The position numbers were made by a program, and so were the translations under genes. Positions 26,129-34,354 of a stretch of 64,000 nt of DNA are shown piece after piece. The DNA is taken from positions 61,323 through 125,322 of the forward strand of contig CAYURI010000001.1 of the NCBI GenBank assembly GCA_964447275.1, given 5' to 3'. The DNA comes from DAOSVX01 sp964447275. Lineage in GTDB: Bacteria; Bacillota_I; Bacilli_A; RF39; UBA660. Position 1 is the first letter of the stretch, and the number at the start of each line of letters is the position of its first letter. Below the pieces are notes generated by a model. It had not been told where the DNA came from, did not search any database, and worked only from the letters and a program-made list of their open reading frames with translations.

Positions 26129-27002
26129 AAGTATTTAAGTATGCTTGAAACTCTTTAGGTAAAGGAGCTTCAAAAGTCATTTGCTCCCCAGTTACTGGGT
26201 GTAAGAAAGTAATCTTCGCAGAGTGTAAAAATTGACCGAAGTTATCACTTTTCCTTATGCCATAAACTGGATCATTATGAACTGGATAACCAATATATTT
26301 CATATGAACCCTTATTTGATGTGTTCTTCCTGTATCTAAAACAAGTGATACTAAAGTATTATTCGAATATTTTTTTAAAACAGTTAAATGAGTAATGGCC
26401 TTTTTGCCATCACCTTTAATTGTCATCATTTTTCTTTCCTTAGAATCTCTTCCTATTGGGGCATCAATTGTTGCTCCAGAGTTAGGAAACACCCCGTCTA
26501 ATAAAGCTATATATTCTCTTTTAATTCTTTTATGTTTAAAATCATCAGCTAATATTTCATGCGTTTGATTATCTTTAGCGACTAACATCAATCCTGAAGT
26601 ATCTTTATCAATACGATGAACTATTCCAGGACGAAGATCATCTTTACTAGATAAATGTTCACCACGATAAATTAAAGCATTAACTAAAGTATTATTCTTA
26701 TTACCGTTTCCAGGATGAACTACTAAACCACTTTGTTTATTAATAACCATTAAATGATCATCTTCATAAATTATATCAAGCGGTATATTAGTACCTTCTA
26801 AATTATTTTCTTCTTTAAAAGGTGTTAATAAAATTAGGTCATCTTCATTAACTAAATAACTACCTCTTTCTTCTTTCCCATTAACCAAAATATGATGATT
26901 ATGAATCATCTTGGTTATTAACGCTCTACTATAAGCAGTTTCTTCAGATAAATATTTATCTAGTCTTACTTTTCCTGCCAGGTTTTTTACTTTTACTTCC
27001 AT
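26118..27002 (-). CDS. RluD-type 23S rRNA pseudouridine synthase
   Basis: The 294-residue protein has an N-terminal S4 RNA-binding domain (RLDKYLSEETAYSRALITKMI) and a RluA-family catalytic domain. That domain has PGIVHRIDKDTSGLMLVAK, with the catalytic aspartate at about 132, and TGRTHQIRVHMKYIGYPVHNDPVYG. Members isomerise specific uridines in 23S rRNA. The start at 27002 has GGGGAGG upstream; the in-frame GTG at 27017 does not. It overlaps the end of lspA by 47 bp, the usual lspA-rluD gene pair of Bacilli, so the two are cotranscribed. Confidence 0.92.
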   Translation of the reverse strand: MEVKVKNLAGKVRLDKYLSEETAYSRALITKMIHNHHILVNGKEERGSYLVNEDDLILLTPFKEENNLEGTNIPLDIIYEDDHLMVINKQSGLVVHPGNGNKNNTLVNALIYRGEHLSSKDDLRPGIVHRIDKDTSGLMLVAKDNQTHEILADDFKHKRIKREYIALLDGVFPNSGATIDAPIGRDSKERKMMTIKGDGKKAITHLTVLKKYSNNTLVSLVLDTGRTHQIRVHMKYIGYPVHNDPVYGIRKSDNFGQFLHSAKITFLHPVTGEQMTFEAPLPKEFQAYLNTLEA

Positions 27003-27462
27003 TGTTATCCTCCCCACAAATAATTGCCACTATTAATAGTGTAGCACCAATTACAATACATATGTCACTTATATTAAAAATTGGAAAATTAAAGTTAAAA
27101 ATATCTAACTCAAGAAAGTCTTTAACATAACCAACAAATAGCCTGTCAATAAAGTTCCCAACGATACCACCAAAAAGTAGGCCAAAAGCAATAATATTAC
27201 GATTGTTTTTGTTAAATGATTTTATATATTGAAATAAAATGATAATAACAACCACTGTTAAAATTATTAATAAATCAGTTCTACCAGGAAGTATTCCCCA
27301 AGCAGCTCCAGTATTATTAACATTAGTTAGATAAAATAGCTTAGGTATTACTTTAACACTTTCACCTAGCTCAATATATTTATCAATTAGCCCTTTAGAT
27401 ATCTGGTCTATTAAGATAATTATTAAACCAATTAAGATTGTCCCCGTATATATTTTTTTCAT
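26956..27462 (-). CDS. lspA: Lipoprotein signal peptidase II
   Basis: The 168-residue membrane protein has four helices. It cleaves the signal peptide of diacylglyceryl-modified prolipoproteins. The catalytic aspartates are D106 (GNFIDRL) and D133 (FNISDICI), and the NVNNTGAAWG motif is present. A basic tail (KSKKPGRKSKTR) follows the last helix. It is translated in an overlapping arrangement with the pseudouridine synthase. The presence of LspA implies a lipoprotein pathway, though no lipobox protein is evident in the window. Confidence 0.94.
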   Translation of the reverse strand: MKKIYTGTILIGLIIILIDQISKGLIDKYIELGESVKVIPKLFYLTNVNNTGAAWGILPGRTDLLIILTVVVIIILFQYIKSFNKNNRNIIAFGLLFGGIVGNFIDRLFVGYVKDFLELDIFNFNFPIFNISDICIVIGATLLIVAIICGEDNNGSKSKKPGRKSKTR

Positions 27463-27474
27463 TTTAGATTTCCT

Positions 27475-29931
27475 CTACAAACCTCTTTTTATGCTGCTTT
27501 CAAAATATTCACAATAAGCATTCCCTGTTCCATTTAAAACTTGTTCCATCCTAATATTATGCTCATCAACAAAAATTATTTCAGTTTTCGGTCTAGTAAC
27601 TGGTTCACCATTTTCATCTATAGTAAATCGACTATTTAATGTATCGCCCTCAAATTTTATTTCTATATATGGCACAGGGCTTTCTTCTTTAAATGCGGGA
27701 TCAAAGTAGGCCTTTACAACACTAGCCGATTCATAACTTCCAGCATTTATTATTTCATTGGAACTCATTATAAACGCAACTGGCCAAACATGCCCAGAGC
27801 ATTCAAATGAGAATTCAGTGGTTAATTCACGATAATAAGTGTTAACAATAACATTACCATTAATTCCATTGTCTGGATCCTTTTTATTAAAGTAAATATA
27901 CAAAGAAGTATATATTTCTCCCCTAATGGCCGTTAAATTCTCATCTATATCGCCAGCCATTTCTGCCACTTTACTCTCGGCAGGTTTACTAGTATCTACT
28001 AATTGTTCATAATATGACATAGTAACATCTATTTTACCAATGAGCTCTAATGCTGCCTGTCTATCTGGAATAACATTACATAAAGCATCTATTATTTCAT
28101 TTATATCACCATTAGCCAAATATCTTTCAAATGGTTCAACACCAATTAATTCACAAAGAATCTTAACATAAGTTGCTTGTTCTTTATAATTATTAAACTC
28201 CCTAGCTTCTTTATAATTTTCTTCCTCATTAATAACTTCTGTAAGGCCTTTTTGCAGACCACTACCAAAACTCATCTTAGTATCAGAAATACTTTCTGAT
28301 GGCATTGTTATCGCAAATCCATCAGCTATTAGTGCTAATTCCCTATTACTATCATTAATTGGCATGTCAACTATTTGAGGAATTTTTGGCATAACCCCAC
28401 CGGTAAATTCTTGTGGCATATAATCAATATAGCAAGTAACCTTTAAACTTGCTGTCGGATATTTTTGAATATATGTATCAACAAAATAACCTACTTTGGG
28501 CATAGAATCAATTATTTCAGCATCGCTTATGCTCGGGTCATCAGAAAAAACATATATAGGCTCGTTAGATTTCCCCAAAGCTTTTACATAGGATAAAACA
28601 ATTGCGTCATAACCCATGTGATAACCTTTAGCTGCGGTAAAGTATTCATCAAGAAGCTTTAATACTATTTTACTACTTTCAGCTATATTGGTTTGTAATT
28701 CATCAATAATTGGTTGAGAAGCTGGATCGTTAAAGTCTACTTTATTATATAATTGAAAATTATTAGAATTGATCGAATCCATTTCATGTAATAATTGGAT
28801 GGCCATTTCTTCATCAGGGATAACCCTTTGTAAAGCTTTTGTAATATATGACTCATCGCCAGAATAGTGATCAGCAGCGAAGACTTCTGATCCGATTATT
28901 TGCATTAATATTCTTTCATATAGACATTCTTGATAATAAGCAAAATAAGGACTATACTCTTGCTCAAATGATATTCCTTCAGTGGTTGCTTCATACATAC
29001 TATTACCAAGAGACCCATGAGGCTCCGAAGTACAATGATTTGCTTCATGAGATAAGTAAGATAAATCACAATCATCAATAGAAGTACTATTATAAGCAAC
29101 TATTTGATTATCATCTCGCGAATAATAAGCTCCTATGCAAGGATTTTCTGGATCATTACCTTCAATATATTTTATAGAAACTGTTTTAAATTTATTTTCT
29201 ACATGCCTGAAGTTAACATATTTTTGATATTTTTGTAAAATGGGAATCTTAGCATAAAAAATCTCTTTTTCTTTATCATTTAAATTTGGGTTGCTCTTTA
29301 TGGCTTCAGTTAATCTTGTTTCTGAAAAACTGCCTTCTTTTAATTTTACAATAGTCGAAACAATCGCAGAGTTAGGATATGCGGGAGCTATGTATTCGTC
29401 AAATAAAAGTCCACCAGCAATAAATGTAACGGCTATTACTCCACCAACAAAACCAATAATCTTTTTTAATAATTTGTTTTTTTTATTGCCTTTTGTGGAA
29501 TTAGGATTATTAATGCCTCTTTTATCGTTTGCTACATATGAAAAATCAGATTTATCAGCATATTTTGTGTAAGGATTGGAAATATTAAAAATCTCAAAAA
29601 GCTCTTTAGCCTCATTTTCGCTAGGCAATAGATATTGGCCAGCTTTCATTTCATAGAAAAACTTCAATTCTGATGCTTTATCATACATTATTTGAAATAA
29701 TTTACCATTATGTATAGTTGTTCCAAGTTTAACGTGATTACTTGAATTATTAGAAATGAAAATCTTTTTATAAGCTTCTTGCATAATAGCAATATCATCA
29801 GGATCTACAACTAACTTTATTTCATTATTTTCTAAATAACCATACAATAAGTTTTTGGGTTTATCAGGCAAAGTATAATAAACATATGTTTTACCCTTAT
29901 ACTCAAACTTTGCTAATTCATTGTAGTTCAT
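27475..29931 (-). CDS. Membrane-anchored metallopeptidase-like protein
   Basis: I do not recognise a named family for this 818-residue protein. Residues 1-150 are cytoplasmic, a transmembrane helix lies at about 157-177, and the rest is outside. The outer part has HEANH (295-299), which fits HExxH zinc peptidases, followed by E314 and E318 (YEATTEG), candidates for the third ligand. The segment after it (ATTEG ... LYERILMQIIG ... VIPDEEMAIQLL) is repeated about 300 residues later (GLTEV ... YVKILCELIG ... VIPDRQAALELI). No HExxH is visible in that second copy. Peptidase activity is inferred. A TGTTATAAT promoter drives it. Confidence 0.6.
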   Translation of the reverse strand: MNYNELAKFEYKGKTYVYYTLPDKPKNLLYGYLENNEIKLVVDPDDIAIMQEAYKKIFISNNSSNHVKLGTTIHNGKLFQIMYDKASELKFFYEMKAGQYLLPSENEAKELFEIFNISNPYTKYADKSDFSYVANDKRGINNPNSTKGNKKNKLLKKIIGFVGGVIAVTFIAGGLLFDEYIAPAYPNSAIVSTIVKLKEGSFSETRLTEAIKSNPNLNDKEKEIFYAKIPILQKYQKYVNFRHVENKFKTVSIKYIEGNDPENPCIGAYYSRDDNQIVAYNSTSIDDCDLSYLSHEANHCTSEPHGSLGNSMYEATTEGISFEQEYSPYFAYYQECLYERILMQIIGSEVFAADHYSGDESYITKALQRVIPDEEMAIQLLHEMDSINSNNFQLYNKVDFNDPASQPIIDELQTNIAESSKIVLKLLDEYFTAAKGYHMGYDAIVLSYVKALGKSNEPIYVFSDDPSISDAEIIDSMPKVGYFVDTYIQKYPTASLKVTCYIDYMPQEFTGGVMPKIPQIVDMPINDSNRELALIADGFAITMPSESISDTKMSFGSGLQKGLTEVINEEENYKEAREFNNYKEQATYVKILCELIGVEPFERYLANGDINEIIDALCNVIPDRQAALELIGKIDVTMSYYEQLVDTSKPAESKVAEMAGDIDENLTAIRGEIYTSLYIYFNKKDPDNGINGNVIVNTYYRELTTEFSFECSGHVWPVAFIMSSNEIINAGSYESASVVKAYFDPAFKEESPVPYIEIKFEGDTLNSRFTIDENGEPVTRPKTEIIFVDEHNIRMEQVLNGTGNAYCEYFESSIKRGL

Positions 29932-29946
29932 ACTATCACCATTTTA

Positions 29947-29955
29947 ATTATAACA
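29947..29955 (-). promoter_or_regulatory. Extended -10 promoter of the HEANH gene
   Basis: TGTTATAAT on the minus strand follows the T-tract of the upstream terminator. GGTGAT and ATG (29931) follow within 16 bp. No good -35 is visible. Confidence 0.6.
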
Positions 29956-29979
29956 AAAAATAACTATTCCTAGTTATTT
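29955..29979 (-). terminator. Terminator at the 3' end of the polysaccharide locus
   Basis: AAATAACTA and TAGTTATTT pair around a 4-nt loop, with a T-run on the minus strand, after the GT4 gene ending at 29974. Confidence 0.8.
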
Positions 29980-31116
29980 TTTTGTAATTAAATTAAACCA
30001 TTCAGTTTTAATTATTTCTTTATCATACTTTTTAGCTACTTCTAAGGCATTTTTACTCATCATAGAGAGCTTTTCTTTATCTTTTAATAGTTCTAATGCT
30101 ACCCTAGCCATTTCATCCATACTACGGTTATTTATTAGGTGGCCATTATATCCTTCCGTAATTAATTCATTAGCTCCTTCAGCACTAGTAAATGATATAC
30201 AAGGAAGGCCATAGCTCATTGCTTCTAATAAAGCTAACCCAAATGATTCGGTAAATGAAGTATTTAAGTATATACTACTTTTTTGATACATCTTATTAAT
30301 ATAATTTTTATCTTTATAACCATGTAAAGTAATTACTTTATCTAATTTATACTCATTTATAAATTTTATAATCTTTTCTTTTTCAGGTCCATCGCCAATA
30401 ATATCTAAATGAACATCAGAATTAAAATCATGCATAATTTTAAATACTTTAACTAAATCTAAGAAACCCTTTTCTTTTGATAATCTTCCTACAGAGATAA
30501 AATTATTCGTATTAAGTTTACTTATTTCTTTAGGTATTTCATCTAAAAAATTAGGTATATAAACTGCTTCTACTGGTATTCTTCTTACTTTATATTCTCT
30601 TATATACCAAGTAGTTAATTCTTTAGAAACAAAGACTACTTTATCTAAATTAATGGTTGAAGCAACTAATTTATTAACATTACTTACTTTTCTTCTGTGA
30701 TGATTATGTTCCCACCCAATCTTATAAGCTTTTTTATTACCATACTTACCTAATAATTCATTAAGATAAACTCTAGTTGATATGATAACATCACTATCAC
30801 ATTCACGCATGGCAATTGCATTTTTGGCATACTTATTTTTAAGGACTCTAAGACTTTTTAAACCTTCTTTAAAGCATTTAAAGAATCTTAAGCGCTTAAA
30901 TAGGTGGAGCCATTCTTCCCTATTAGAGCTTTCATCTTCACTTAAATATCTGACTTTTACTTTTGGATCAATTACAAAATGGGGATCTTTGTTAATACGA
31001 TAAGTAGATACTATTTCCACATCATACTTTTCACAAAGGATATTTGCTAAAGAAACAGCACACTTTTCGATCCCGCCATAATTTAAATGTAAGACAAATA
31101 TTGATACCTTTTTCAT
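29974..31116 (-). CDS. GT4-family glycosyltransferase
   Basis: The 380-residue GT-B enzyme has LNYGGIEKCAVSLANIL at the N-terminus. Its C-terminal half has FISVGRLSKEKGFLDLVKVF, LDIIGDGPEKEKI and the donor-site EX7E segment SFTESFGLALLEAMSYGLPCISF. GT4 enzymes transfer sugars from nucleotide donors with retention of configuration. The specificity is not readable. It is the last gene of the polysaccharide locus, separated from it by the ORF6N gene, and has its own TTTACT/TATAAT promoter and GGTGAT ribosome-binding site. It resembles the GT4 at 39218 in length and layout. Confidence 0.88.
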   Translation of the reverse strand: MKKVSIFVLHLNYGGIEKCAVSLANILCEKYDVEIVSTYRINKDPHFVIDPKVKVRYLSEDESSNREEWLHLFKRLRFFKCFKEGLKSLRVLKNKYAKNAIAMRECDSDVIISTRVYLNELLGKYGNKKAYKIGWEHNHHRRKVSNVNKLVASTINLDKVVFVSKELTTWYIREYKVRRIPVEAVYIPNFLDEIPKEISKLNTNNFISVGRLSKEKGFLDLVKVFKIMHDFNSDVHLDIIGDGPEKEKIIKFINEYKLDKVITLHGYKDKNYINKMYQKSSIYLNTSFTESFGLALLEAMSYGLPCISFTSAEGANELITEGYNGHLINNRSMDEMARVALELLKDKEKLSMMSKNALEVAKKYDKEIIKTEWFNLITKK

Positions 31117-31131
31117 TTAATCACCAATCTA

Positions 31132-31160
31132 ATTATAAGATAAGTTTATTTTTTAGTAAA
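31132..31160 (-). promoter_or_regulatory. Promoter of the terminal GT4 gene
   Basis: Minus-strand TTTACT (31155-31160), a 17-bp spacer and TATAAT (31132-31137), then GGTGAT close to ATG 31116. Confidence 0.68.
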
Positions 31161-31171
31161 GGAAAGTTTAA

Positions 31172-32050
31172 TTATAAACTGTCTATTTTACTTAAAATAA
31201 TTTCTAAATAAGTGTTATCTTCGATTAAACTTATCGCAAACCATTTACTACCTAAATCTTTTAAAGAAGCTCCTATATGATATAACTTATTTCTATCAAT
31301 AACTATAAATCTATCATGATCTTCTTTTAAGTATTTATAAATGATTTTAGAATACTGTTTATTAAATTTCTTAATATCGTTATTTATCTCTTTATTTTTA
31401 GAAACAATTATAGCATTAACATTGTTATTCTTATTTACTAATAAATCTAATATACTTTTATCAATATAATTATCAATTACAATAATTTCTTTATTACTAG
31501 ATTTTATAATATCAACAATTAAACTATAAGCATCATAAAATTCACCATCAAAAAAGACTTTTTCTTTAAATTCTTTATTTTGTAACTTATCCATAATTTC
31601 TTTTAATCTTCCATCATGTTCGATTATTTTATTCTCAGTAACGCTTAATCTTCGAAAAACTTCTTCATTGTTAACAATAAAACTACGCATTCTAACAAAA
31701 GTTTCAATAATATCAATACTTACTTTTATAGCTATTGGAGTTCTTAAGATTGTTGCTAACATTAGTATCCCTTTATCAGTAAAGACATATGGTAAATATC
31801 TTATTCCACCATAGTTATTTAAACTTGAGGTTCCAATTTGGAACCTCAAGTTATTGTATTCTGTTTTGCTTAATTGATAAAAATACCCTTCAGGAAATTT
31901 ATCGATATTTCTTTTTACAGCTTTATTTATATCTTTAGTCCCATTGACACATTTAAATAGTTTAGCTAAATCACTATCTAGCATCACCTTATTACCTCTT
32001 ATTTCATATATCATGCTTTTTATATTTTTCTCAGTTATTAAATCATTCAT
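31172..32050 (-). CDS. ORF6N-domain protein with PLD-like C-terminus
   Basis: The 292-residue protein begins with an ORF6N DNA-binding domain (residues 5-95: YEIRGNKVMLDSDLAKLF, NIDKFPEGYFYQLS, YLPYVFTDKGILMLATIL), found in phage antirepressors and mobile elements. A short coiled coil follows (about 125-160). The C-terminal domain has phospholipase-D-like features (IIVIDNYIDKSILDLL; DHDRFIVIDRNKLYHIGASLKDLG), but only one H-x-x-x-x-x-D half-motif is clear. It lies in a polysaccharide locus where it has no obvious job. A 31-bp palindrome sits inside the ORF6N coding region and two more lie upstream. Its function is unknown. Confidence 0.82.
   Translation of the reverse strand: MNDLITEKNIKSMIYEIRGNKVMLDSDLAKLFKCVNGTKDINKAVKRNIDKFPEGYFYQLSKTEYNNLRFQIGTSSLNNYGGIRYLPYVFTDKGILMLATILRTPIAIKVSIDIIETFVRMRSFIVNNEEVFRRLSVTENKIIEHDGRLKEIMDKLQNKEFKEKVFFDGEFYDAYSLIVDIIKSSNKEIIVIDNYIDKSILDLLVNKNNNVNAIIVSKNKEINNDIKKFNKQYSKIIYKYLKEDHDRFIVIDRNKLYHIGASLKDLGSKWFAISLIEDNTYLEIILSKIDSL
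31822..31852. repeat. 31-bp palindrome inside the ORF6N gene
   Basis: A perfect inverted repeat with 13-base arms (AACTTGAGGTTCC) around AATTT. On the coding strand it spells the codons of NLRFQIGTSSL. It shares the core GGTTCCAAWTTGGAACC with the intergenic palindrome at 32103. Confidence 0.9.
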
Positions 32051-32102
32051 ATATTCTCCTTTGTTTAATATATACTCATTTAATTTGTTAATTCCTTTTT
32101 TA

Positions 32103-32133
32103 ATTTAAAGGTTCCAAATTGGAACCTTTAAAT
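32103..32133. repeat. 31-bp palindrome upstream of the ORF6N gene
   Basis: ATTTAAAGGTTCC arms around AAATT, the same total length and the same GGTTCC core as the palindrome inside the gene. No T-run follows on the minus strand, so it is not a simple terminator. Confidence 0.88.
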
Positions 32134-32153
32134 GCTTATTCAACCAGGCTTTA

Positions 32154-32190
32154 TTATGTTTGCGGTGCCAATTTGGCACCGCAAACATAA
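32154..32190. repeat. 37-bp palindrome between capF and the ORF6N gene
   Basis: Arms of 16 bases (TTATGTTTGCGGTGCC) flank AATTT. The centre GCCAATTTGGC resembles the two GGTTCC palindromes nearby. It abuts the T-tract of the capF terminator. Confidence 0.88.
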
Positions 32191-32211
32191 AAAAAGAAGC
32201 TATTGCTTCTT
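32189..32211 (-). terminator. capF terminator
   Basis: AAGAAGC and GCTTCTT form a 7-bp stem with a 4-nt loop and a T-run on the minus strand, overlapping the stop codon of the gene ending at 32210. Confidence 0.88.
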
Positions 32212-33307
32212 ATACATACATTGGATATGTATCCATATGATTATGATCTAATAATTCATTACACCATAAACATAAAATCATATCATCATCACCAATATTT
32301 TCAATTTTATGAGTATATCCAACTGGAATAGTTATTACTTTAATATCGTCCCCACTAACAACGAAGTCGATCTTTTCACTATCATCTACTTTTCTAAAAC
32401 TTATTTTTGCTTTTCCTTTTACAACAATAAATCTTTCCATCTTAGTATTATGATAATGATTCCCTCTAAATACTCCTGGTGCTGATACAGATACTGAAAA
32501 TTGGCCACTATCTAAAGTTTTAACTAACTCCGTAAAACTTCCTCTAGCATCTACATGCATCTCAGTCCTTGTTACCATTTCTTCTATTGGTACATAACTA
32601 ACATAAGTAGCAAATAACTTTTTAATAAAGGCATCTCCCGTCTTTGGGACAAAGATTGATTCCATATTACCTTTAAATGATTTTATTAAGTCTGCTATTT
32701 CACCAAGTGTTTTCTTATATCTCGGTTCAATATAATTTACTTTTTTATTCTTGTTGTCATTATCTGTCAATAGTTTTACAAGTGTTTCACATATGTCATC
32801 AATGTAAATAAGTTCTAATTCCTTATCTGGATCATTAACACTTATCTCTAAATTATGGCTAATATTATAACAAAATGTTGCTATAACCGAATTATAATTA
32901 GGTCGACACCATTTACCAAATACATTATGAAAACGATATATAATCCCATTATTATAATTACTAGATATATACTCTTCGGCTTGGCGTTTACTCTTACCAT
33001 AATCATTGTCTAATTCTGCTTGAGTACTAGAAGAATAAACAAAAGGAATTGTTTTCTTTTTATCATTTAATAAATCAATAATTGATTTAGTTAAATCAGT
33101 ATTACCTTTATAAAACTCATCAACATTATCAGGACGATTAACTCCCGCTAAATGAAATATAAAATCTATATTATTAATATTATCTTCTATTTTACTAAAA
33201 TTATCATCCATATCATATTCAATTATTTTAACATCAGGAATAAGGCTTAAATGAATAAGTAAGTTCTTACCTATAAATCCTTTAGAACCAGTTACTAATA
33301 CATTCAT
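32210..33307 (-). CDS. capF: CapF-like sugar-nucleotide reductase
   Basis: The 365-residue protein has an N-terminal SDR domain (VTGSKGFIGKN; DYGKSKRQAEEYI as the Y-x-x-x-K site) and a C-terminal cupin (from about 245: TEMHVDARGSFTELVKT, GNHYHNTKMERFIVVKG). This fusion is characteristic of CapF/WbjC, which makes UDP-2-acetamido-2,6-dideoxy-L-talose in UDP-L-FucNAc synthesis. Its upstream partner CapE is represented by the gene at 46296. The final 2-epimerase CapG is not in the window. It is the last gene of the unit running from 39148. Confidence 0.9.
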   Translation of the reverse strand: MNVLVTGSKGFIGKNLLIHLSLIPDVKIIEYDMDDNFSKIEDNINNIDFIFHLAGVNRPDNVDEFYKGNTDLTKSIIDLLNDKKKTIPFVYSSSTQAELDNDYGKSKRQAEEYISSNYNNGIIYRFHNVFGKWCRPNYNSVIATFCYNISHNLEISVNDPDKELELIYIDDICETLVKLLTDNDNKNKKVNYIEPRYKKTLGEIADLIKSFKGNMESIFVPKTGDAFIKKLFATYVSYVPIEEMVTRTEMHVDARGSFTELVKTLDSGQFSVSVSAPGVFRGNHYHNTKMERFIVVKGKAKISFRKVDDSEKIDFVVSGDDIKVITIPVGYTHKIENIGDDDMILCLWCNELLDHNHMDTYPMYV

Positions 33308-33322
33308 AATTATCCTCCTTTA

Positions 33323-34354
33323 TTACCACTTAATATCTATTTTTAATTTGTGAATAACAAAGTTATAAATTTTTAACATCAATAACAATAATCCGAGTTT
33401 ATAAAATACTTTTGATATATAAAGCTTTAAAGTTTTAAAATTAGATTTAAATATATAATTAAAATTTAAAACTTTAGATTTTGCCCAATTTTTAAATTCT
33501 TTATTTAAAAAAATATAGTTGTCTTTTATTAATTTTCTGTATTCAGTATTATTTAGTCTGGAAAACTTAGATGGAACTGCTATTCCTATTTGAATAAAAG
33601 CTATTAAATTTAAAAGTTCTAAAAGTGACTGATTAACATTTATTGAATTATAATATTCTTTTATTTCTTTAAAGACACTTTTAATCTTATCTATTTCGTT
33701 TTGTGAAAAATTACTCATTGCTGATTTACTATGAACCTTGTAATGATAAAGAGGTTTTTTATTAAAAGCAATGGTTTTTATATTTGGATAAAGTAGTAAT
33801 AGAAACATTGCGTCTTCAGCCACTTTTGGTGGAGACGAAATATTTTTGTGTTTTTTTAATTTTTCTGTTTTATATATTTTATTCCACAAAGAAGTATTTA
33901 TTAAAGACACTTTATCAACATTTGAATCTAATTCAATAACACTATTTTCAAATTTAGTCATTTCTACAGAAAGAACTTTACCACTATCCAAATCTTCTCT
34001 TAGAAAGGCACAAACAGCCATGTCTGATTTGTTTTTTTCAATCGTATTATATAGTTCCTCGGCATAATTTTTTTCTATTTCATCATCACAATCCATAAAA
34101 CAAATATATTTGCCGGTTGCTACCTTTATACCGTTTTTTCTAGCCACCCAGACACCACTATTATTTTGATCAATAATTCTTATTTTGGTTTTATACTTTT
34201 TTAAAAGCTCTAATGAGCCATCAGTTGATCCATCATTAATACATATTATTTCTGTTTCCTGAAACGTTTGACTAAATATATTGCTTAAGCAATTTTCAAT
34301 ATACTTTTCACCGTTATAGATTGGAATAATAAATGTTAACTTTGGTTTTTTCAT
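33323..34354 (-). CDS. GT2-family glycosyltransferase
   Basis: The 343-residue GT-A enzyme has FIIPIYNGEKYIENCLSNI, the donor-binding CINDGSTDGS and the metal-binding MDCDDEIE. A short hydrophobic C-terminus (about 315-335) could touch the membrane. It transfers an unknown sugar during polysaccharide assembly. Its start overlaps the stop of the radical SAM gene (ATGA), so translation is coupled, and capF follows 15 bp later. Confidence 0.88.
   Translation of the reverse strand: MKKPKLTFIIPIYNGEKYIENCLSNIFSQTFQETEIICINDGSTDGSLELLKKYKTKIRIIDQNNSGVWVARKNGIKVATGKYICFMDCDDEIEKNYAEELYNTIEKNKSDMAVCAFLREDLDSGKVLSVEMTKFENSVIELDSNVDKVSLINTSLWNKIYKTEKLKKHKNISSPPKVAEDAMFLLLLYPNIKTIAFNKKPLYHYKVHSKSAMSNFSQNEIDKIKSVFKEIKEYYNSINVNQSLLELLNLIAFIQIGIAVPSKFSRLNNTEYRKLIKDNYIFLNKEFKNWAKSKVLNFNYIFKSNFKTLKLYISKVFYKLGLLLLMLKIYNFVIHKLKIDIKW

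Noticed and set aside
32103..32133. Palindrome as a Rho-independent terminator
   Set aside because: On the minus strand it is followed by an A-rich stretch, not a T-run, and the capF gene already has its own terminator at 32189-32211.
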